NCBI GenBank assembly: GCA_946481025.1
Contig: CAMLNA010000118.1
Coordinates: forward strand, 1 to 13,807
Direction: 5' to 3'
Length of the DNA stretch: 13,807 nt
DNA from: an uncultured Rivibacter sp.
Lineage (GTDB): Bacteria; Pseudomonadota; Gammaproteobacteria; Burkholderiales; Burkholderiaceae
Both the position numbers and the translations under genes were made by a program. Shown piece by piece: positions 1-9,687 of this stretch; position 1 is the stretch's first letter, and every line of letters begins with the position of its first letter. Under the pieces are notes generated by a model. It was not told where the DNA came from. It did not search any database and was given only the letters and a program-made list of their open reading frames with translations.

Positions 1-1
1 G

Positions 2-34
2 CGGTTCTACCGGGTGAATCCGATCAACTGGTAG
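2..34 (+). CDS. 3' end of an upstream gene (partial)
   Basis: Only the last ten codons are visible, reading RFYRVNPINW followed by TAG. Nine of ten third positions are G or C, as in the real genes of this window, which is why I take it as coding. A C-terminal aromatic residue after alternating residues is common in outer-membrane beta-barrel proteins, but ten residues cannot settle that. The gene enters from outside the window and no function can be given. Confidence 0.4.
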   Translation, partial: RFYRVNPINW

Positions 35-209
35 CGCCCGCTCACCCCTGGGGTTTTCGCGCGCCAGCATCTGGCGCTTCGTCCAGGCGGGCGACGGCGG
101 CCTCCGGCGCATGGCCTACATGCTGAGCACGCACGTGGCCCGGCTGGGGCTGCCCGACCAGCTGCGCATGAGCCCGCTGGACCTGAGCATTGCGCCACGG
201 CGACCCTGA
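18..209 (+). pseudogene. Unassigned open stretch with coding-like codon use, possible gene remnant
   Basis: This frame is open from just after a TGA at 15-17 to the TGA at 207-209. From about position 60 nearly every third position is G or C, and the peptide looks natural (for example WRFVQAGDGGLRRMAYM and LGLPDQLRMSPLDLSIAPRR). No ATG occurs before 111, no ribosome binding site is visible, and the frame overlaps the end of the preceding gene. It could be the 3' remnant of a decayed gene, a gene with a rare start, or a continuation after a frameshift near the CCCC-GGGG-TTTT runs at 45-57. I do not recognise the protein. Confidence 0.3.
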
Positions 210-219
210 GTTTGTCCCG

Positions 220-250
220 CGGCCCGGCCGGCGGCGGCGGGCGCGGGCCG
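220..250. repeat. GC-rich inverted repeat ahead of rep
   Basis: CGGCCCG at 220-226 is matched by its perfect reverse complement CGGGCCG at 244-250. It lies between the preceding open stretch and rep. There is no T-run, so it is at best a weak transcription barrier for the upstream gene. Confidence 0.35.
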
Positions 251-259
251 GCACCCCGA

Positions 260-265
260 TATCAT
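260..265 (+). promoter_or_regulatory. Possible -10 element of rep
   Basis: TATCAT matches the sigma-70 -10 consensus at five of six positions, and sits about 23 bases before the preferred rep start at 288. No good -35 box is visible at the usual distance. An ATG at 264 lies inside this element, which argues for the downstream start. Inference only. Confidence 0.3.
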
Positions 266-287
266 GCGCGGCTCGTTTGCGTGCGCC

Positions 288-2336
288 ATGGCCGACACCC
301 TCAACCCCGCCCAGCTCGAAGCCGTCTATCACGCGTCGGGGCCCTGCCTCGTGCTGGCCGGCGCCGGCTCGGGCAAGACCCGCGTCATCACGCACAAGAT
401 CGCGCGGCTGCTGCAGTCGGGCCTGGCGCCGAAGCAGGTGGCGGCCATCACCTTCACCAACAAGGCCTCGGCCGAGATGCGCGAGCGCGCCAAGCAGCTG
501 GTGGGCCGCGCCGCGAAGGACCTGCTCATCAGCACCTTCCACTCGCTGGGCGTGCGCCTGCTGCGTGAAGACGGCGCGAAGCTGGGCCTCAAGCCGCAGT
601 TCTCCATCCTCGACAGCGACGACGTGCTGTCCATCCTGCGCGATGCCGGCGGCACCACCGATGCCGCGCTGGCGCGCCGCTGGCAATGGACCATCAGCCT
701 GTGGAAGAACAACGGGCTCGACTCGGCCCGTGCCGAGGCCGCCGCGCAGGACGACGACGAGCGCGTGGCCGCGCGGGTGATGGCGCGTTATGAAGAGCGG
801 CTCGCGGCCTACCAGGCGGTCGACTTCGACGACCTGATCGGCCTGCCGGTGAAGCTGCTCGAGCGCGACGACGAAACCCGCAACAAGTGGCAGACGCAGC
901 TGCGCCACGTGCTGGTCGACGAATACCAGGACACCAACGCGCAGCAGTACGAGTTCCTCAAGCTGCTGGTGGGCGAGGGCCGCGAACGCCCGGCCATGTT
1001 CACCGCGGTGGGCGACGACGACCAGAGCATCTACGGCTGGCGCGGCGCCACCATCGAGAACCTCAAGCGCCTGCCGCAGGACTACCCCGACCTCAAGGTC
1101 ATTCCGCTGGAGCAGAACTACCGCTCCACCGGCTCCATCCTGCGGGCCGCCAACAACGTGATCGCGCTGAATCCCAAGCTCTTCGAGAAGAAGCTGTGGA
1201 GCGAATACGGCGACGGCGAGCCCGTGCGGCTCAACGAATGCGACGGCGAGGAGCACGAGGCCGAGCGCGCCGTGGCCCGCATCCAGAGCGTGCGCGGGCA
1301 GGGCGGCCAGGTCGAGTGGAAGGACTTCGCCATCCTCTACCGTGCGAACCACCAGGCGCGCGTGTTCGAGAAGGCGCTGCGCAAGGCCGAGATCCCGTAC
1401 AAGGTCTCCGGCGGCCAGAGCTTCTTCGACCGCGCCGAGATCAAGGACCTGTGCGCCTGGCTGCGCCTGCTGGTGAACCAGGACGACGACCCGGCCTTCC
1501 TGCGTGCCGTCACCACGCCCAAGCGCGGCATCGGCCACCAGACGCTCGGGCAGCTGGGCGAGTTCGCGGCGAAGTGGAAGGTATCGCTGTACGAGGCGCT
1601 GTTCGCCGATTCGCTCGGCACCGCGGTGAGCGCGCGCGCCATCGGCTCGCTGCACGAGTTCGGCCGCTACGTCACCGACCTCGAGCACCGCGCGCGCCAC
1701 ACCAGCGGCGCCGAAGATGCCAAGGCGCTGCTGCTCGAATGGCTCAAGGACATCGGCTACGAGCAGCACCTGTACGACGGCGAAGACAGCGAGAAGCTCG
1801 CCGCCTCGCGCTGGTCGAACGTGATGGACTTCGTCGACTGGATCGCCAAGCGCTGCGGCGGCGAGATCACCAACGAGGGTGGCACGTTCGAGACGGAGCG
1901 CAAGACGGTGCTCGATGTGGCGCAGACCATCAGCGTCATCATCAGCCTGGCCGAACGCGGCGACGAGCAGAACGTCGTCACGCTGTCGACGCTGCATGCC
2001 TCCAAGGGCCTGGAGTGGCCGCACGTGGTGCTGGCCGGCGTGAACGAAGGCCTGCTGCCGTTCAAGACCGACGACGAGGACATGACGCCGCAGCGGCTCG
2101 AGGAAGAGCGTCGCCTCATGTACGTGGGCATCACCCGCGCCCGCACCACGCTCGTGGTCAGCACCCTGCGCCGCCGCAAGAAGGGCCGCGACACGGTGCA
2201 GGGCGTGCCCAGCCGTTTCATCGGCGAGATGAAGCTCAACGAGCAGACCCGCCGCGAAGACCCGCGAGAGAAGCTCAAGGCGCTGCGGGCGGAATTCGCG
2301 GCGCGGGCGGCAGCCACGAAACCTCAGGCGGTCTGA
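288..2336 (+). CDS. rep: ATP-dependent DNA helicase Rep (SF1A, UvrD/Rep family)
   Basis: A 3'-5' DNA helicase of 682 aa, close to the roughly 670 aa usual for Rep. In the family it removes proteins ahead of replication forks and restarts stalled forks in the cytoplasm. Motifs in order: Walker A GAGSGKT (Lys30), motif Ia ITFTNKASAEM, Walker B LVDEYQDTN (Asp211-Glu212), motif III VGDDDQSIYGWRG (about 241-253), motif IV LEQNYRST, motif V STLHASKGLEWPHV (about 567-580) and motif VI EEERRLMYVGITRAR (605-619). The TLHASKGLE region and the PSRFIGEM tail resemble Rep more than UvrD or PcrA. I chose ATG 288 because the protein then opens with the family-like MADTLNPAQLEAV; an in-frame ATG at 264 would add eight unusual residues. 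No clear Shine-Dalgarno is seen. It stands alone, and the following czc unit begins 47 bases later. Confidence 0.95.
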   Translation: MADTLNPAQLEAVYHASGPCLVLAGAGSGKTRVITHKIARLLQSGLAPKQVAAITFTNKASAEMRERAKQLVGRAAKDLLISTFHSLGVRLLREDGAKLGLKPQFSILDSDDVLSILRDAGGTTDAALARRWQWTISLWKNNGLDSARAEAAAQDDDERVAARVMARYEERLAAYQAVDFDDLIGLPVKLLERDDETRNKWQTQLRHVLVDEYQDTNAQQYEFLKLLVGEGRERPAMFTAVGDDDQSIYGWRGATIENLKRLPQDYPDLKVIPLEQNYRSTGSILRAANNVIALNPKLFEKKLWSEYGDGEPVRLNECDGEEHEAERAVARIQSVRGQGGQVEWKDFAILYRANHQARVFEKALRKAEIPYKVSGGQSFFDRAEIKDLCAWLRLLVNQDDDPAFLRAVTTPKRGIGHQTLGQLGEFAAKWKVSLYEALFADSLGTAVSARAIGSLHEFGRYVTDLEHRARHTSGAEDAKALLLEWLKDIGYEQHLYDGEDSEKLAASRWSNVMDFVDWIAKRCGGEITNEGGTFETERKTVLDVAQTISVIISLAERGDEQNVVTLSTLHASKGLEWPHVVLAGVNEGLLPFKTDDEDMTPQRLEEERRLMYVGITRARTTLVVSTLRRRKKGRDTVQGVPSRFIGEMKLNEQTRREDPREKLKALRAEFAARAAATKPQAV

Positions 2337-2368
2337 GGCGCCAGGCTCCAAGTAGCGTCAACAGGCCC

Positions 2369-2374
2369 TAAACT
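2369..2374 (+). promoter_or_regulatory. Possible -10 element of the metal-efflux unit
   Basis: TAAACT matches four of six -10 consensus bases. It lies ten bases before the czcI ATG, so a transcript starting at the usual distance would begin almost at the start codon. No good -35 box is seen, which would be expected of a promoter that needs an activator. Low-confidence inference. Confidence 0.25.
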
Positions 2375-2383
2375 CGCGCCCCA

Positions 2384-2731
2384 ATGTCCAGGTGGCTTGT
2401 CATCCTCGTGCTCGTGTTCGTTCCGCTGCAGCTCGGCTGGGCTGCGGTGGCGGCGTATTGCGCGCATGAAGGCGCCGGTGAAACCGGCGTGGTGGCCCAG
2501 CACCTGGGCCACCACGAACATCAGCATCAGCCCTCCGCCGAGGCCGATCCGGCCGGCGTGGCCGATCTCGATTGCAGCCATTGCCATGGCCATGGCACCG
2601 GGCTGCCGATGGTGACGCCCGGGCTGAGCCCCGCATCCGGGTCGGGCCACACCGGCGCCGGCCCGGCCGGATCCGCCCCCACGCCGCCTCCTGCACCGCC
2701 CGAACGCCCTCAGTGGGCTCGCCTCGCCTGA
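2384..2731 (+). CDS. czcI: CzcI-like His/Cys-rich periplasmic protein
   Basis: A 115-aa protein resembling CzcI, the small first product of the czc efflux operon of Cupriavidus, thought to modulate metal response; its exact role is unsettled. A signal peptide covers residues 1 to about 24 (hydrophobic run VILVLVFVPLQLGWA, then AVAAYC). The mature part carries metal-ligand clusters: AYCAHE (Cys26, His28), QHLGHHEHQHQ (His40, 43, 44, 46, 48) and DCSHCHGHG (Cys64, His66, Cys67, His68, His70). The C-terminal third is rich in Gly, Ala and Pro and ends ERPQWARLA. It is followed after 119 bases by czcC on the same strand. No Shine-Dalgarno is visible before ATG 2384. Family assignment rests on the signal-peptide region, the His clusters, the ending and the context. 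Confidence 0.8.
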   Translation: MSRWLVILVLVFVPLQLGWAAVAAYCAHEGAGETGVVAQHLGHHEHQHQPSAEADPAGVADLDCSHCHGHGTGLPMVTPGLSPASGSGHTGAGPAGSAPTPPPAPPERPQWARLA

Positions 2732-2744
2732 CCGGCGAGGCGGG
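2718..2744 (+). other. Strong hairpin over the czcI stop codon
   Basis: GCCTCGCC at 2721-2728 pairs perfectly with GGCGAGGC at 2734-2741 around a five-base loop that contains the czcI TGA. Three more pairs, one of them G-T, extend it to 2718-2744. No T-run follows, so it is not a classical terminator. It may act in partial attenuation or in RNA processing between czcI and czcC. Confidence 0.45.
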
Positions 2745-2781
2745 TCGGTTGCTTCAGCCTTCTCCCCGTTGTGCCTGATGC

Positions 2782-2799
2782 CTGCCGCTGATGCGGCAG
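2782..2799 (+). other. Second hairpin in the czcI-czcC gap
   Basis: CTGCCGC (2782-2788) and GCGGCAG (2793-2799) form a perfect seven-base-pair stem with a TGAT loop, about 50 bases before the czcC start. There is no T-run. Confidence 0.4.
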
Positions 2800-2850
2800 C
2801 GCCGGGACTCGCCGGTCTCCTGTGGTTCGTCTTCAACCTCGGAGCATCGG

Positions 2851-4110
2851 ATGCATTTCAGGACTCTTTCACCGCGGCGCCGGCGTGTGCTGGCTGCCGC
2901 CCTGCTTGCGGCCGGCGCGCAGCTCGCGCCGGCCCAGCCACCGGCGCCCGGCACGGCCGACGGGCTCTCGTTGCCGCAGGCCTTCGAAGCGGCATGGTCG
3001 CGCCAGCCGCAGGCGCAGGCCCTGGCCCTGCGCCGCGAGGCCGCCGCGGCACGGCAGCGCGCCGCGCGCGCATGGACGGCGGAGCCGCCGACGCTGGAGC
3101 TGGCGGCCAGGACGGATCGCCTCAACCGCAACAGCGGCACCCGCGAATACGAAGCCGGCCTGTCGGTTCCGTTGTGGCTGCCCCATGAGCGCAGCCGCAA
3201 TGCGGCCCTGGCGGAAGCCGAAGCCGCCGCGCTCGAAAGCCAGACCCGGGCGGCGCGGCTGAGCCTGGCTGCCACGCTGCGCGAAAGCTGGTGGGCCTGG
3301 CACCGCGCGCGTGTCGAAGCCGAGGCCGCGCGCGACCAGCTCGACAGCGCACGGCGCCTCGCGGCCGACGTGGAACGCCGGCTTGCGGCCGGCGACATGG
3401 CGCGCGCCGACCGCCACCAGGCCGAAGGCGCGGTCGCCCTGGCCGAGTCGAACCTCGCCCAGGCGCAAGCCGGCGCGACCGCGGCCTGGCAGCAGCTTGC
3501 CGCCGCCGCGGGGTTCGCCGGCACGCCCGCCACCGCATCGGAGTCGGCCGAGGCCGAACCGGCGAGCGAGGGCGCGGGCGAGCACGCCGCGCTCGCCGAG
3601 CTGCGCGACCGGGTGGCAGCGGCCGAGCACGCCGCATCGCTCGCCGCGGCGCGCTCGCGTGCCAACCCCGAACTCACGCTGGCCACCACACGCGAGCGCG
3701 GTGCCTTCGGCGAGTCGTATGCGCAGACCGTCACGCTGGGCGTGCGCGTGCCGTTCGGCGGCGGCGCCCGGCACCACGCGCAGGTGGCCCTCGCCCAGGC
3801 CGAAGCCGCGCAAGCGCGTGCGCAGCTCGGGCTCGAGCAGCAGCGCCTGGCTGCCGGGCGGGAAGCGGCCCGCTCGCGTGTCGAGTCGGCACGCGTCCAG
3901 CTCGCAGCGGCCCTGCGGCGGGCGCAGCTGGCCCGCGAGTCACGCGGCTTCTTCGACAAGTCGTTCCGCCTCGGCGAAACGGACCTGCCCACGCGCCTGC
4001 GCATCGAGGCCGAAGCGGCCGAGGCCGATCGGCAGGCCGCGCGCAGCCGCATCGAGCTCGCCGCCGCCCTGTCCGCCTGGCGCCAGGCGCTCGGCCTGCT
4101 GCCGCAATGA
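2851..4110 (+). CDS. czcC: Outer-membrane efflux channel, CzcC/TolC family
   Basis: A 419-aa outer-membrane factor that would form the exit duct of the CzcCBA tripartite pump. A signal peptide lies at 1-28 (four arginines, then VLAAALLAAGAQLAPA); no lipobox cysteine is seen. The mature part shows the twofold OEP repeat: a first half with LPQAFEAAWSRQPQAQ, TREYEAGLSVPLWLP and long Ala-rich helices to about 200, and a second half from about 225 with ANPELTLATTRERG and QTVTLGVRVPFGGG followed by further helices. The Ala/Arg/Glu-rich helical stretches fit the periplasmic coiled-coil barrel. ATG 2851 is chosen because GGAG at 2841-2844 gives a well-spaced ribosome site and a proper signal peptide follows; an upstream in-frame ATG at 2791 lies inside a hairpin and would spoil the signal peptide. 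Next gene starts 37 bases on. Confidence 0.9.
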   Translation: MHFRTLSPRRRRVLAAALLAAGAQLAPAQPPAPGTADGLSLPQAFEAAWSRQPQAQALALRREAAAARQRAARAWTAEPPTLELAARTDRLNRNSGTREYEAGLSVPLWLPHERSRNAALAEAEAAALESQTRAARLSLAATLRESWWAWHRARVEAEAARDQLDSARRLAADVERRLAAGDMARADRHQAEGAVALAESNLAQAQAGATAAWQQLAAAAGFAGTPATASESAEAEPASEGAGEHAALAELRDRVAAAEHAASLAAARSRANPELTLATTRERGAFGESYAQTVTLGVRVPFGGGARHHAQVALAQAEAAQARAQLGLEQQRLAAGREAARSRVESARVQLAAALRRAQLARESRGFFDKSFRLGETDLPTRLRIEAEAAEADRQAARSRIELAAALSAWRQALGLLPQ

Positions 4111-4147
4111 GCCCGCGCCTTCAAGCAACCCTTTTTCGATTCATGCC

Positions 4148-4696
4148 ATGAAAACCTTCTTCATCCTGGCGGCCCTCCTGCAGGCTGCCATCCTCTCGCT
4201 GCCGCCGGCCGCCCGGGCCGGCGAAGGCCATGACCACGGCGACGCCGCGCCGGCCGCAGGCGGCCCGGCGCTGCCGCGTTTCGCGGCCAGCTCCGAAGTG
4301 TTCGAACTGGTCGGTGTGCTCGACGGCAAGCGGCTCTCGCTGTACCTGGACCGCGCCGCCGACAACCAGCCGGTCGGCAATGCACGGATCGAGCTCGAGA
4401 TCGGCGGCGCCAGGTTCGAGGCCGCACCCCACGGCCAGGACGAATACGAGGTCGAACTGGCGAGCGCGCCGCCCGCCGGCGTGCTGCCGGTGACGGCCAC
4501 CGTGACCGTCGGCAACGAGGCCGACCTGCTGGCCGGCGAGCTCGACTTGCATGCCGGGGAGACCGCCGCGCAGGCCCGCCCTGCAAGGGCCGCCTATGCG
4601 GCCTGGGGTGCCGGTGCGCTGTCGATGGCCGCGCTGGCCTTCGCGGCCCGTCGCGTGGCGGCTTCACGCCGCGCGCGTGCAGGAGGTGCGGCATGA
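4148..4696 (+). CDS. Periplasmic His-motif protein with C-terminal membrane segment, RND-operon accessory
   Basis: A 182-aa protein with no firm name. A signal peptide spans 1-24 (hydrophobic core FFILAALLQAAILSL, cleavage after ARA). The mature protein opens GEGHDHGDA, a likely metal-binding motif. A beta-rich domain at about 45-130 (VFELVGVLDGKRLSLYLD, then ARIELEIGG) follows. Near residues 147-165 a hydrophobic segment (AAWGAGALSMAALAFAA) followed by arginines suggests an inner-membrane anchor. The domain resembles that of the small protein at 8986-9387 and, from memory, the N-terminal part of long CzcB adaptors, so I infer a separate metal-capture protein for the pump. Its stop overlaps the czcB start (ATGA at 4693-4696), implying translational coupling. 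No good Shine-Dalgarno precedes ATG 4148; an overlapping ATG at 4143 is out of frame and stops at once. Confidence 0.75.
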   Translation: MKTFFILAALLQAAILSLPPAARAGEGHDHGDAAPAAGGPALPRFAASSEVFELVGVLDGKRLSLYLDRAADNQPVGNARIELEIGGARFEAAPHGQDEYEVELASAPPAGVLPVTATVTVGNEADLLAGELDLHAGETAAQARPARAAYAAWGAGALSMAALAFAARRVAASRRARAGGAA

Positions 4697-5814
4697 AGCG
4701 CCTGCCTTTCGCTTCTGCGCCGGCGCCGGCCCTGGCCCTGGCCCTCGCGCTGGCCTTCCAGGTCGCGCATGCCGGTGAAGGCCACGACCACGGCGATGCC
4801 GGCGCCGTGGTCGGCGCCCAGGGTCCGCAGCGCCTGCCTGACGGCAGCGTGTTCCTGCCCAAGCCGGCGCAGCGCCAGCTGGGCGTGCGCACGCTGCCGG
4901 TCGAGGCAGCCGAGTTGCCGCGATCGGTGGAACTCAACGGCCGGGTGGTGATGGACCCGAACGCCGGTGGCAAGGTGCAGGCGCAGAACGCCGGCCGCAT
5001 CGAGCCCGGGCCGCGCGGGCTGCCCACGCTGGGGCAGGCGGTGCGCCGCGGCGAGGTGCTGGCCTGGGTGGTGCCCTCGGTGACGCCGATCGAGCGGTCG
5101 AACCAGGCCGCGCAACTGGCCGAGCTGCGCGCGGCCAAGGCGCTGGCCGACAAGCGGGCGGCCCGCCTCGCGGAGCTGGCCGACACGGTGCCGCGCAAGG
5201 AGGTCGAGGCGGCCGAAAGCGAAGCGGCCAGCCTGGCCGGTCGCATCGCCGCGCTGGGCAGCGGGCTGGCCATGCGCGAGGCGCTGGTGGCGCCGGTGGC
5301 CGGTGTCATCGCCTCGGCCCATGCGGTCGCGGGCCAGGTGGTCGATGCACGCGAGCTGGTGTTCGAGATCGTCGACCCGACACGGCTGCGCATCGAGGCA
5401 CTCGCCTTCGATGCCGCGCTGGCGGCGGACATCGGCGGCGCTGCGCTGGCGCTCGGCGGCGAGCGCGTGCCGCTGCGCTTCCTGGGCGCCGCACGCACCT
5501 TGCGAGAGCAGGCACTGCCGCTGGTGTTCCGCGCACAGGGGCCGGCGCTCACCGGCCTCGCCGTCGGGCAGCCGGTGCGTGTGTTCGTGCAGACGAAAGC
5601 ACGGGTCCGGGGCATCGCGGTGCCGGTGGCCTCGCTGCTGAAGAACGCCGCCAACCAGCGCATCGTGTGGGTCAAGACGGCGCCCGAGCGCTTCGAGCCG
5701 CGCAGCGTGACGGTGGAGCCGCTGGACGGCACGCAGGCGGCGGTGACTTCCGGTCTTGCGGCCGGCGACCGCATCGCGACGCGGGGCGCCGCGCTCATCA
5801 ACCAGGTCCGCTGA
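4693..5814 (+). CDS. czcB: RND efflux periplasmic adaptor subunit, CzcB family
   Basis: A 373-aa membrane-fusion protein expected to join CzcA to CzcC across the periplasm. A signal peptide covers 1-27 (ALALALALAFQVAHA), followed by GEGHDHGDA, the same motif that opens the preceding protein. The adaptor core begins near 45 (LPDGSVFLPKPAQRQLGV). A lipoyl half lies at about 90-120, an Ala/Glu/Arg helical hairpin at about 130-195, the second lipoyl half at 199-218 (VAPVAGVIASAHAVAGQ), then the beta-barrel and a membrane-proximal domain ending RGAALINQVR. It is clearly shorter than the 520 aa or so of Cupriavidus CzcB, lacking the long N-terminal metal-binding region. A strong Shine-Dalgarno (AGGAGG at 4681-4686) precedes the start, which overlaps the previous stop. 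czcA follows after 12 bases. Confidence 0.92.
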   Translation: MKRLPFASAPAPALALALALAFQVAHAGEGHDHGDAGAVVGAQGPQRLPDGSVFLPKPAQRQLGVRTLPVEAAELPRSVELNGRVVMDPNAGGKVQAQNAGRIEPGPRGLPTLGQAVRRGEVLAWVVPSVTPIERSNQAAQLAELRAAKALADKRAARLAELADTVPRKEVEAAESEAASLAGRIAALGSGLAMREALVAPVAGVIASAHAVAGQVVDARELVFEIVDPTRLRIEALAFDAALAADIGGAALALGGERVPLRFLGAARTLREQALPLVFRAQGPALTGLAVGQPVRVFVQTKARVRGIAVPVASLLKNAANQRIVWVKTAPERFEPRSVTVEPLDGTQAAVTSGLAAGDRIATRGAALINQVR

Positions 5815-5826
5815 GGAGCCGCGCAC

Positions 5827-8949
<3,123 letters not shown>

Positions 8950-8985
8950 CGCCCGCTTTTCCCCAACCCCCAAAGGAGCCATCCC

Positions 8986-9387
8986 ATGACACTGCAAGCA
9001 CTCATCGTCTGCACCGCCCTGGCCCTGGCCGGCACCGCCCATGCGGCCGGCGGCCAGCATGACCACGCGCACGAACACAAGCCGCTGCACGGCGGCGTGG
9101 TGGCCGAGGTCAAGGACATGGACTACGAACTGGTGGCCGGCCCCGCGGCCCTGCGCCTCTACCTGCGCGACCACGGCAAGCCGGCCGACGTCTCGAAGGC
9201 GAGCGCGAAGGTGACGCTGCTGTCGGGCACCGAGAAGCAGGAAGTCGAGCTCAAGCCGGCCGGCGACCGCCTCGAGGCCACCGGTGCGTTCAAGGTCGGC
9301 CCCGGCACCAAGGCGGTGGCGGTGGTGCACGTGGCCGGCAGGCCTGTCGCGACGGCGAGGTTTGCGCTGAAGCAGGCCGATCAGTGA
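8986..9387 (+). CDS. Small His-rich periplasmic metal-binding protein of the efflux operon
   Basis: A 133-aa protein with a signal peptide at 1-20 (LIVCTALALAGTAHA). A His cluster follows: His25, 27, 29, 31 and 35 within QHDHAHEHKPLHGGVV. The rest is one beta-rich domain (DMDYELVAGPAALRLYLRD, then KASAKVTLLSG). The spacing and hydrophobic pattern match the domain of the protein at 4148-4696 (FELVGVLDGKRLSLYLD), so the two look homologous, but this one has no C-terminal membrane segment and would be soluble. I infer a periplasmic metal chaperone or buffer for the CzcCBA pump. AAAGGAG at 8971-8977 is a good ribosome site. It is the last gene of the unit; a hairpin without a T-run follows at 9395-9416. 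Confidence 0.8.
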   Translation: MTLQALIVCTALALAGTAHAAGGQHDHAHEHKPLHGGVVAEVKDMDYELVAGPAALRLYLRDHGKPADVSKASAKVTLLSGTEKQEVELKPAGDRLEATGAFKVGPGTKAVAVVHVAGRPVATARFALKQADQ

Positions 9388-9394
9388 ACAAGGT

Positions 9395-9416
9395 CCGCCG
9401 GTTCCTGCGCCGGCGG
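9395..9416 (+). terminator. GC hairpin at the end of the efflux unit
   Basis: CCGCCGG (9395-9401) and CCGGCGG (9410-9416) form a perfect seven-base-pair stem with an eight-base loop, eight bases after the last stop codon. There is no T-run, so it is either a weak terminator or an RNA 3'-end stabiliser. Confidence 0.4.
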
Positions 9417-9425
9417 CCCGATTGC

Positions 9426-9434
9426 TGGTACACT
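9426..9434 (+). promoter_or_regulatory. Extended -10-like promoter of the IF-1/cold-shock unit
   Basis: TGG followed by TACACT resembles an extended -10 (TGn plus a hexamer with four of six matches). Nothing like TTGACA lies 17 bases upstream, which fits an extended -10 type. Transcription would start near 9441, leaving a leader of roughly 245 bases before the first proposed gene. Confidence 0.35.
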
Positions 9435-9440
9435 CCAGGC

Positions 9441-9687
9441 TTCGCGCGAGCGGCGTCGCACCCCCTGATGCCCACGACTCGCCGAGATCAAGAGTTGATC
9501 TCCCTCCCTTGCCAGACCTTCTGATTGCTTCGGCGGTCCCCGTGTTCTGGCTGCCCCTGGCCCGCGGCGAGTGACCCTGCGAGCCAGCCGCCGGACAGAG
9601 CTCATCCGCCGCATGCGCGCACCGCGCGCTTTCCAGTCAGAACCGGCGGCCCCCGTTTTCCGAGGGCCGGCCACCAAAGGATTCACC
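9441..9687 (+). promoter_or_regulatory. Long gene-free leader with hairpins before the cold-shock unit
   Basis: Most of the 9388-9687 gap. I see no convincing gene in it: in the frame of the next gene, third-position GC falls off before 9688. GAGATCAA (9484-9491) and TTGATCTC (9495-9502) form a perfect eight-base-pair stem with a three-base loop. CGGCCC (9647-9652) and GGGCCG (9664-9669) form another just before the ribosome site. Known cold-shock mRNAs have long leaders that refold at low temperature; the same role here is inference. Confidence 0.4.

Noticed and set aside
264..287. Earlier ATG for rep at 264
   Set aside because: It adds eight residues not typical of Rep and falls inside the only -10-like element.
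42..2351. Long open frame on the minus strand opposite rep (769 codons)
   Set aside because: It mirrors the helicase gene; long antisense frames are normal in GC-rich coding DNA. Its protein is a low-complexity Ala/Arg/His/Val-rich chain without recognisable domains, while the plus strand has all helicase motifs.
2791..2850. Earlier ATG for czcC at 2791
   Set aside because: It lies within a hairpin, has no ribosome site and would put 20 polar residues before the signal peptide.
2754..4124. Minus-strand open frame opposite czcC (456 codons)
   Set aside because: Ser/Ala/Arg-rich mirror of the OEP coding sequence without domains.
9388..9687. tRNA, small RNA gene or riboswitch in the gap before the cold-shock unit
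   Set aside because: I found hairpins but no cloverleaf, CCA-adjacent acceptor stem or known riboswitch core, so it is described only as a leader.
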